A DNA stretch of 63,147 nucleotides from Spirosoma panaciterrae DSM 21099. GTDB lineage: Bacteria; Bacteroidota; Bacteroidia; Cytophagales; Spirosomataceae. Each line of letters starts with the position of its first letter. Within the stretch, counting starts at the first letter, position 1. The stretch lies in NCBI RefSeq assembly GCF_000374025.1, contig NZ_KB893199.1:1-63147 (forward strand), written 5' to 3'. The position numbers were made by a program, and so were the translations under genes. The notes under the pieces were generated by a model that saw nothing but the letters and a program-made list of their open reading frames with translations, was not told the DNA's origin and did no database searches. This document shows positions 57,919 through 63,147 of the stretch, piece after piece.

Positions 57919-60243
57919 TCAAGCGGATAAACTGTCTTTCAAATAGTCGCGCATGCGTTTCATATCGAACTGACGGGCCATGTCCCGAATAATCTGAATA
58001 AAGTCGTCCCATGCAGGCGTGGTGGTAGCTATGGTATCCAGTCGACTCAATACTCCCTGAATGTCGCCCGTTAAGGCGGTGGCATACAGATCCTCGAGCA
58101 AATGGATGGGAGGCCGTTGGACTAAACTGGTTGGGTTGCCATGGCTACCTGGATGTTTTGCCGAAGGAGCTTCGGTATCTATGGCCGGAAAATAGGTCCA
58201 GGTTAGTTTGAGCTGGAACTGAATCACACTCAGTAGTTCATCTACGTTGACGGGTTTGGGCAGAAAATCGTCGCCCCCCGCATCCAGGCTGACCTGCTGG
58301 CTATTGAGGACACTGGCCGACAGAACAACAATTTTTACGTCCGAAAAAACGGCATCCCGCCGAAATTGCCGAACGGCCTCAAAGCCATCCATGTGAGGCA
58401 TCACCAGATCCATCAGTACCAGATTGGGTAAGGTTTCGTGGGCTCGCTTCAGCGCAACGGCGCCATTTTCGGCTTCAATCGTTCGAAAACCCAGTGGTTC
58501 CAGCAGGTTTGACAGCAACGATCGGTTTTCCCAATGATCGTCCACAATCAGAATGGTTCGCCGATGACCCTCGTAGCCGTTAATCTGCTGCGGTGCCCGG
58601 CGCTCCAGATTCAACCGACGCGATACAACAACGGCCGGTAGCGGAACCGTTACCCGAAAGGAGCTGCCTTCGCCCGGTGTGCTAATGACCCGGAGCGTGC
58701 CCTGCAAGAGCGAAATGAGTTTCTCGGTTATGGTGAGGCCTAAGCCTGTTCCTTCCACAAACCGACTTTCTGCCCGAACCTGCTGAAAAGGCAGAAAAAT
58801 CAGGTCCAGTTTATCGGGCGGGATGCCAATGCCGGTATCATCGACCTGAAACGTTAACTGATCATTGGGCTGTGGAATCACTTTCAGCGATACCCCCCCC
58901 CGGTCGGTAAATTTGACCGCATTGCCCAGCAGATTGATGAGCACCTGCCGCAGTTTTCGCTCATCACCAACCACCATTTCGGGAAGGCTGGCCGGCGCCT
59001 GGAAATAAAACGACAGATTCTTCTGTTCGGCCTTCACCCGAATCAGGCTGGTAATGTTGGTTACGAGTTCGTTCAGACTGAACGGTTTGTGGTCGACCTC
59101 TAGTTTCTGGGCCTCTATTTTCGACAGGTCCAGCACATCATTGATCAGTAGCAGCAGGTTTTCGGCACAGTTATGAATAATGCTGATGCCGTGCTGCTGT
59201 TGGGTAGTTAACGTCCGGTCGCGCTGAAAGAGCTGTGTATATCCCAGAATTCCGTTTAGCGGTGTTCGGAGTTCATGGCTCATATTGGCCAGAAACTCAC
59301 TTTTGGCCCGGTTAGCCATCTCGGCGGCATCGCGGGCCTTCAGGTATTCCCGGGTTCGTTCAATAACGGTTGCTTCGAGTTGCTCCTGCGTCTGGCGAAG
59401 CTTTTCTTCGGCCACTTTTCGCTCAATTTCGGCACCCGACCGCGAGGCAAAAATGCGCAGTATGCTCAGGTACTTCTGCTGACTCAGGAGAGGCCGATGG
59501 TCTGAAATGGCAATGTGCCCAATAACCTGCCGGTCCCGGTCATAAATGGGCACGCCCACGTAGGACTGGATGCCCACACCCTGAGCAAAATTCAGCTCAA
59601 CATCGTAGGGATAATAAAAATCGCGGCCCTGCATCACAATGCTGCAGGGTGTACCGGCCAGGTCGTACTCGATGTTTTCGTGGAGTTGCTCAAACTCTCC
59701 AAAAGCCAGCGTGCGTAGGCGCGTTTTTTCGACGTTCGCACATTCGGTGACGAGCGCAAACCGAACCTTAAGCGTTGTTGTGATGTGCTGTACCAGGCTG
59801 TGGAAAAAATCCATACCCGTTACGCCTGCTGTGCCCTCTGAAATGAGCCGCAGGGTTTCGTCGAGTTGGCTGCGCTCGGTCACATCGCGCAGAAAACAGC
59901 ATAAGTACTGCTCGTTTTCGAAATAAATAAAATTGATGCCCACTTCTGCGTGCAGGATACTCCCGTCTTGCCGACGCATCCGGGTCTCGAACGTCTGGGT
60001 CTGTACGCTTTCCAGCGATTGCCATAGGCTGGCAAATTGGTCGGCACTATAGTCGATGCCAAAATCGGGAAATGTGAGCTTGCTGAGTTCGTCGATCGAA
60101 TAGTTAAGCAATAACCCAGCCGCTTTATTGGCCCTATGTACCTGCCCCCGCTGGTCGATGAGCATAATGGCTTCCAGGGCCTCCTCAACCGTAAAGTGTG
60201 AGAGGTGTAAGGTTTTTTCGTCTGTGCTCACACGGTCTGCCAT
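57919..60243 (-). CDS. PAS-GAF hybrid histidine kinase
   Basis: 774 aa from ATG 60243 (MADRVSTDEK). PAS about 15-125 (AIMLIDQRGQVHRANKAAGL), GAF about 145-280, coiled coil, HisKA with H323 (MSHELRTPLNGILGYTQLFQ), complete HATPase_c (NLLGNAVKF N box, DTGIGIPP G1, GTGLGLTI G2), receiver with D612 (LVLMDLVMPHMDGFEAVRQF) and a C-terminal segment (IHLLEDLYATALTGDIQGVL). It is cytoplasmic and lacks membrane segments. It lies 45 nt before the propeller sensor on the same strand. Confidence 0.95.
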   Translation of the reverse strand: MADRVSTDEKTLHLSHFTVEEALEAIMLIDQRGQVHRANKAAGLLLNYSIDELSKLTFPDFGIDYSADQFASLWQSLESVQTQTFETRMRRQDGSILHAEVGINFIYFENEQYLCCFLRDVTERSQLDETLRLISEGTAGVTGMDFFHSLVQHITTTLKVRFALVTECANVEKTRLRTLAFGEFEQLHENIEYDLAGTPCSIVMQGRDFYYPYDVELNFAQGVGIQSYVGVPIYDRDRQVIGHIAISDHRPLLSQQKYLSILRIFASRSGAEIERKVAEEKLRQTQEQLEATVIERTREYLKARDAAEMANRAKSEFLANMSHELRTPLNGILGYTQLFQRDRTLTTQQQHGISIIHNCAENLLLLINDVLDLSKIEAQKLEVDHKPFSLNELVTNITSLIRVKAEQKNLSFYFQAPASLPEMVVGDERKLRQVLINLLGNAVKFTDRGGVSLKVIPQPNDQLTFQVDDTGIGIPPDKLDLIFLPFQQVRAESRFVEGTGLGLTITEKLISLLQGTLRVISTPGEGSSFRVTVPLPAVVVSRRLNLERRAPQQINGYEGHRRTILIVDDHWENRSLLSNLLEPLGFRTIEAENGAVALKRAHETLPNLVLMDLVMPHMDGFEAVRQFRRDAVFSDVKIVVLSASVLNSQQVSLDAGGDDFLPKPVNVDELLSVIQFQLKLTWTYFPAIDTEAPSAKHPGSHGNPTSLVQRPPIHLLEDLYATALTGDIQGVLSRLDTIATTTPAWDDFIQIIRDMARQFDMKRMRDYLKDSLSA

Positions 60244-60603
60244 GACCGAATTGGATTGGGGTTTTAGAAATTTACTACAAAAATTCGGGTAACAGCCCTC
60301 AGCAAAGTCTCTCAATTTCCGTTCCGTTTATGGACATGGGGCCGATCAGAGGCTTCAGGTGGTAGGACGAGCGTTTTTTTATGAAAAATGTAAAAAAGTA
60401 GGCGATTTACAGCCCAACAAAGTCACGAAATATCCGAACAATCACGAAATATCGTGACTTTGACACGCTCTCCCTCTGGTGGCCCTTGAAAGTTTTACCG
60501 TATAGGTAGGTTAGCTAGCAAATTGTTTGGGGTGTGACTTCTGACAAAGGCGCTATACATTTGAAGCAGTCCCTATAAAGGGCCGTTTGCCGTAATTTTG
60601 AAA
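60244..60603. other. divergent intergenic region with palindromes
   Basis: 360 nt. It holds the TCACGAAATATC repeats (60423-60457) and A/T-rich leader sequences of both genes. Confidence 0.6.
60423..60457. promoter_or_regulatory. candidate operator: TCACGAAATATCGTGA palindrome
   Basis: TCACGA-AATA-TCGTGA (60442-60457) is a perfect palindrome. TCACGAAATATC also occurs 19 nt earlier (60423-60434), so two sites are spaced by about two turns. It lies between the divergent kinase and TetR genes, closer to the TetR start. Confidence 0.6.
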
Positions 60604-61149
60604 ATGCAAAGTAAAATGACCGAAGCAAAAGAAATCTGGATAAAGGCAGGCTATGAAGTTTTTGCCATTTCGGGCGACAAAGGGCTTAAAGTCGAGACAT
60701 TGGCCAGGAAGCTGACAATAAGCAAATCGTCTTTTTACCACCATTTTGCAGAGATGGAAATCTTCATTGACCATTTGCTGGCTTATCACTTAACGCAATC
60801 CGTAATCGTTGCAGAAAAAGAGGGGAAAGCTGAAAAAATAAACCCCGATTTGATTGCGATCTTGGTGGAACATAAAATCGACTTACTCTTTAACAGGCAG
60901 CTTCGCATTAAACAGGATCGTGATTCCTATAAAAAAACGCTGACAAAATCGAACGAAGTTATTGGCCAGGGGTTTGTAGAACTTTGGGCGAAAGACCTAA
61001 ACGTAACCCTCACGCAGAAACAACTGGAAGGCCTATTTGTGTTGGCCCTGGAGAACTTCTTTCTTCAAATTAATTACGACAATTTGAACGCTGAATGGCT
61101 GGCGCAGTATTTCGACAATTTGAAGAAAATAGCCCAACGCTTCGACTAA
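60604..61149 (+). CDS. TetR/AcrR-family regulator
   Basis: 181 aa from ATG 60604 (MQSKMTEAKEIWIKAGYEVF). HTH region: ISGDKGLKVETLARKLTISK, SSFYHHFAEMEIFIDHLLAY, as in TetR. The rest is helical, for ligand binding and dimerisation. It probably controls itself and the small membrane protein downstream. Ligand unknown. Confidence 0.93.
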   Translation: MQSKMTEAKEIWIKAGYEVFAISGDKGLKVETLARKLTISKSSFYHHFAEMEIFIDHLLAYHLTQSVIVAEKEGKAEKINPDLIAILVEHKIDLLFNRQLRIKQDRDSYKKTLTKSNEVIGQGFVELWAKDLNVTLTQKQLEGLFVLALENFFLQINYDNLNAEWLAQYFDNLKKIAQRFD

Positions 61150-61347
61150 GCATTGTACGGTAGCGTCTAAAATACAACCAATTGTGTGCTTACGTTTGCG
61201 AAAAGTTTTGATAATGACGCAAAAAGCTCATAAGACCTACTTAAAAAATAACGGCCAATCCATCCAATGTATTTATCAACATCCTTGTACTGCTGATTGC
61301 CGTAGGGCCTCTCTGGAAACCGGCAAATTCTTAATTTAAAACTGACT

Positions 61348-61689
61348 ATGCAGAATACGAATTTCCTGAAAGGCTTACTTATAGCCCAAACCGTACTGTT
61401 GCTGATTTACACAGTTTTAACCTTGAAAGACCACGGTTCCGATATATTGGGCTTGTTTCTGTCCGACATTCAGGCTGTCAACTGGAACGGACAATTTAAC
61501 CTCGATTTCAGTTGCTATCTATTATTGTCAGGGTTGTGGATTATGTGGCGAAACAAATTTGCAACCCCTTCCCTTGTGCTGGCTCTGGTAGCGGCCATTA
61601 TCGGTATCATGCTTTTTGCCCCTTATCTCTTATACCTCATTGTTACAGAAAAGGGCAATCTGAAAAACGTATTACTCGGAACCAGATAA
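61348..61689 (+). CDS. small membrane protein
   Basis: 113 aa with three membrane helices: FLKGLLIAQTVLLLIYTVLT, LDFSCYLLLSGLWIMWRN and SLVLALVAAIIGIMLFAPYL. No catalytic residues are evident. The TetR regulator 198 nt upstream may control it. The family resembles small DUF proteins of Bacteroidota; no function is known to me. Confidence 0.8.
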   Translation: MQNTNFLKGLLIAQTVLLLIYTVLTLKDHGSDILGLFLSDIQAVNWNGQFNLDFSCYLLLSGLWIMWRNKFATPSLVLALVAAIIGIMLFAPYLLYLIVTEKGNLKNVLLGTR

Positions 61690-61766
61690 GTGATCTCAAC
61701 CGAGACCTTTATCATAGAGGGCTAAAGTGCAAGACTTAATGTATCGAATAATGGTAAGAGTGAAGC

Positions 61767-61867
61767 CGGCTGAGACTGCTCGCAGAAGCGTGGCACAGCT
61801 AAGAATTAAAGCTGATTTTTAGTTACTTGTATTAGTCGTGTCACGCTTCTGCGAGCAGTCTCAGCCG
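61767..61867. repeat. 101-bp inverted-repeat element
   Basis: Arms of 30 bp (61767-61796 and 61838-61867) match with one mismatch; each contains GACTGCTCGCAGAAGCGTG or its complement. They enclose 41 nt of AT-rich sequence. The pattern fits a REPIN/MITE-type repeat or a stable transcript end structure after the 61348-61689 gene. Confidence 0.75.
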
Positions 61868-61948
61868 TCAGGATAAATAGTATTTTGGCAAAATGTCTTA
61901 TCGAACTTTTGTAGACTAAATCAAATTAGTTTGGGGAAATGTGATATG

Positions 61949-62731
61949 CTATTTGCTCAAAGGACTATCAGATAATGTATACTTATCAGAATAAGTCTTT
62001 GCTTGCAAAGTGTGAGTGGATAATTTCTGGGCCTTCAGAAGCGTTTCTTTCGTTCCAATATCTACCCAATATCCTTCATTGAGAGGGCCACTTATTATCT
62101 TGTATTTCATTTTTAAAGCCAATTGAATTAACTCCCACCCTTCTGTTGGCACTTTCGATGGAAGTAGCTTTATTACAGATTGATTGAAGAGATAAATACC
62201 AGCGTTTGTTTGTATTAAATATCTAGGTTTTTCAACTAAATCTGTTATTTCTCCGTCATGATTAATCATAAGAACTCCCCATGGAATTTCTATTTGGCTT
62301 TCATACGTTAACACAGTCATGTCCGCTTCTTTTGAAAAGAAATCTGATACAAATTCATATAGGTTAAAATTCGTAAAAATATCACCATTGATAACTAGAA
62401 AATTTTCATACTCCCAATCATTTTTTAATGACAATGCCCCAATACTTCCCATGGGTTTCGTTTCCTGAATGTATTTTATAGATGCTCCCCATTTACTACC
62501 ATCACCTAAAAAATCAATAATCTGTTCTGAAAAATGCCCTACTGATATATAAATAGTATAAAATTCAAATGATACTAAATGTTCAACCAAATGGAGTATA
62601 ACAGGCTTTCCAGCCACCTCTAATAATGACTTATGGGTATGTGCCGTTAGCGACTGTAAACGAGTTCCTTTTCCTCCAGCCATTATTATCACGTTGACTG
62701 GCAATGAGCATTTATGCTGAATTCTATTCAT
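61949..62731 (-). CDS. sugar-phosphate nucleotidyltransferase
   Basis: 260 aa. Nucleotide-binding motif VNVIIMAGGKGTRLQSLTAH, then HKSLLEVAGKPVILHLVEHL and NFLVINGDIFTNFN, as in GlmU/RmlA/ManC-type enzymes that make NDP- or GDP-sugars for surface polysaccharide. It fits mannose- or heptose-1-phosphate guanylyltransferase, but the exact sugar is unknown. It follows an aminotransferase remnant, so it was once in a polysaccharide operon. Confidence 0.88.
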   Translation of the reverse strand: MNRIQHKCSLPVNVIIMAGGKGTRLQSLTAHTHKSLLEVAGKPVILHLVEHLVSFEFYTIYISVGHFSEQIIDFLGDGSKWGASIKYIQETKPMGSIGALSLKNDWEYENFLVINGDIFTNFNLYEFVSDFFSKEADMTVLTYESQIEIPWGVLMINHDGEITDLVEKPRYLIQTNAGIYLFNQSVIKLLPSKVPTEGWELIQLALKMKYKIISGPLNEGYWVDIGTKETLLKAQKLSTHTLQAKTYSDKYTLSDSPLSK

Positions 62732-62733
62732 CT

Positions 62734-62889
62734 TTAGTTACGATTTTTTAGAAAATCTTTAATCGTTTCACATACCCTTATCAGTTCTACTTCGGTTATC
62801 GAAGTAGAACTAGGGGCCATAATTCCATTACTAGCTATGTAGTTAGCGTTATTAGTCTCACTAATAAAAATAGCGTCTCTAAGAGTATG
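62734..62889 (-). pseudogene. aminotransferase C-terminal remnant, truncated by IS
   Basis: The minus strand reads HTLRDAIFISETNNANYIAS, then NGIMAPSSTSITEVELIRVC, ETIKDFLKNRN and a stop. This resembles the C terminus of DegT/DnrJ/EryC1-type sugar aminotransferases ('..LPSS..L...DI..I...IK.F'). The reading frame ends at the IS edge near 62890, so the N-terminal part is beyond the IS or lost. The gap to the start at 62731 is 2 nt. Confidence 0.6.
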
Positions 62890-63147
62890 TTGGGAAATCA
62901 TCTTTGGCAATAAGTCTCGATTCGTTGTAACATGATCTGGCTATTGGCCAGATACAGCCAACTGACCGAAGAAGATGCTGTATGCTCATAGTCTTTGACG
63001 ATTCTCCGAAAATAGTTCGTCCAGGCAATGCTTCGTTCCACTACCCATCGTTTGGCCACCGGTACAAAACCTTGGGCTGATTCAGGCCGCGACGCTTTCT
63101 CAAAATCGATACTCCAACGGTCAAGCTCTTGAGCAAACACGCCGTTG
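62890..63147 (-). mobile_element. IS5-family element, partial
   Basis: It covers a transposase C terminus and runs off the right edge. The break in the aminotransferase frame puts the IS end near 62890. The terminal repeat cannot be defined from one end. Confidence 0.75.
62898..63147 (-). CDS. IS5-family transposase, partial (C terminus)
   Basis: The frame is open through the right edge of the window and stops at TGA 62900-62898. SRPESAQGFVPVAKRWVVER, SIAWTNYFRRIVKDYEHTAS and SVSWLYLANSQIMLQRI match the C-terminal DDE transposase of IS5-type elements, with the catalytic Glu in WVVER. It is not the same transposase as the remnant at 43328. Confidence 0.9.
   Translation of the reverse strand, partial: NGVFAQELDRWSIDFEKASRPESAQGFVPVAKRWVVERSIAWTNYFRRIVKDYEHTASSSVSWLYLANSQIMLQRIETYCQR

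Overview
The window looks like a chromosomal piece from a member of the Bacteroidota, order Cytophagales, most likely Spirosoma or a close relative. This rests on sequence character, not on a database match: several starts are preceded by TAnnTTTG-type -7 boxes and A/T-rich leaders instead of Shine-Dalgarno sites. The gene families are also typical of the group: FISUMP domain, PadR plus FtsX permeases with a prefix domain, DUF4142 lipoprotein, one-component propeller kinases, and a MenD-based menaquinone pathway.

Positions 1-29634 are mostly one integrated phage-like element. It starts in the window with the end of an IS3-type insertion sequence (1-275) that cuts into a gene of unknown function. 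Next comes a regulatory/defence segment (1152-3927): small unknown genes, a BRO-N antirepressor, a ribbon-helix-helix protein and an AbiJ-like abortive-infection gene. A minus-strand head and packaging module follows (4223-14567): prohead protease, major capsid, tail-tube-like proteins, PLD-like protein, small and large terminase. I find no portal, tape measure, tail fibre, lysis gene or integrase, so the element is a remnant, a satellite, or continues beyond the left edge. At 14749-15122 lies a helically phased array of TCCGCGA words flanking an AT-rich core. Positions 15417-20270 hold cargo of chromosomal type: a FISUMP/serine hydrolase fusion, and a PadR regulator with its FtsX/MacB-like permease. 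A minus-strand replication module follows (20654-28997): HNH protein, several unknowns and a primase-helicase whose zinc finger is encoded by a separate overlapping ORF. It ends with a divergent XRE repressor. The right boundary is a 3' tmRNA/tRNA fragment at 29614-29634 next to a strong terminator, which reads as an attachment site.

From 30256 to 42527 the genes look like ordinary chromosome: a small self-controlled gene of unknown function, an AlbA_2 regulator, hemF, a methyltransferase, dnaK, two secreted proteins, a XRE-RES toxin-antitoxin pair, gyrA and a TPR protein. A degraded stretch (42.6-43.5 kb) holds two transposase remnants. After it come an XRE regulator, dapD, an AT-rich 1 kb gap with a REPIN-like palindrome pair, gapA, trmB, a small secreted protein, folC, a TonB-like protein, menD and a DinB-family protein.

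Positions 53442-60243 form a minus-strand signalling cluster: a PAS-GAF hybrid kinase, a propeller sensor that keeps its phosphoacceptor domain but has lost the ATPase domain, and a sigma-54 activator whose start overlaps the sensor's stop. The pattern suggests a phosphorelay in which the complete kinase may serve the crippled one. The right end has a TetR regulator, a small membrane protein, a 101-bp inverted-repeat element, a sugar-nucleotide transferase gene and the tail of an aminotransferase gene cut off by an IS5-type element that runs off the window.
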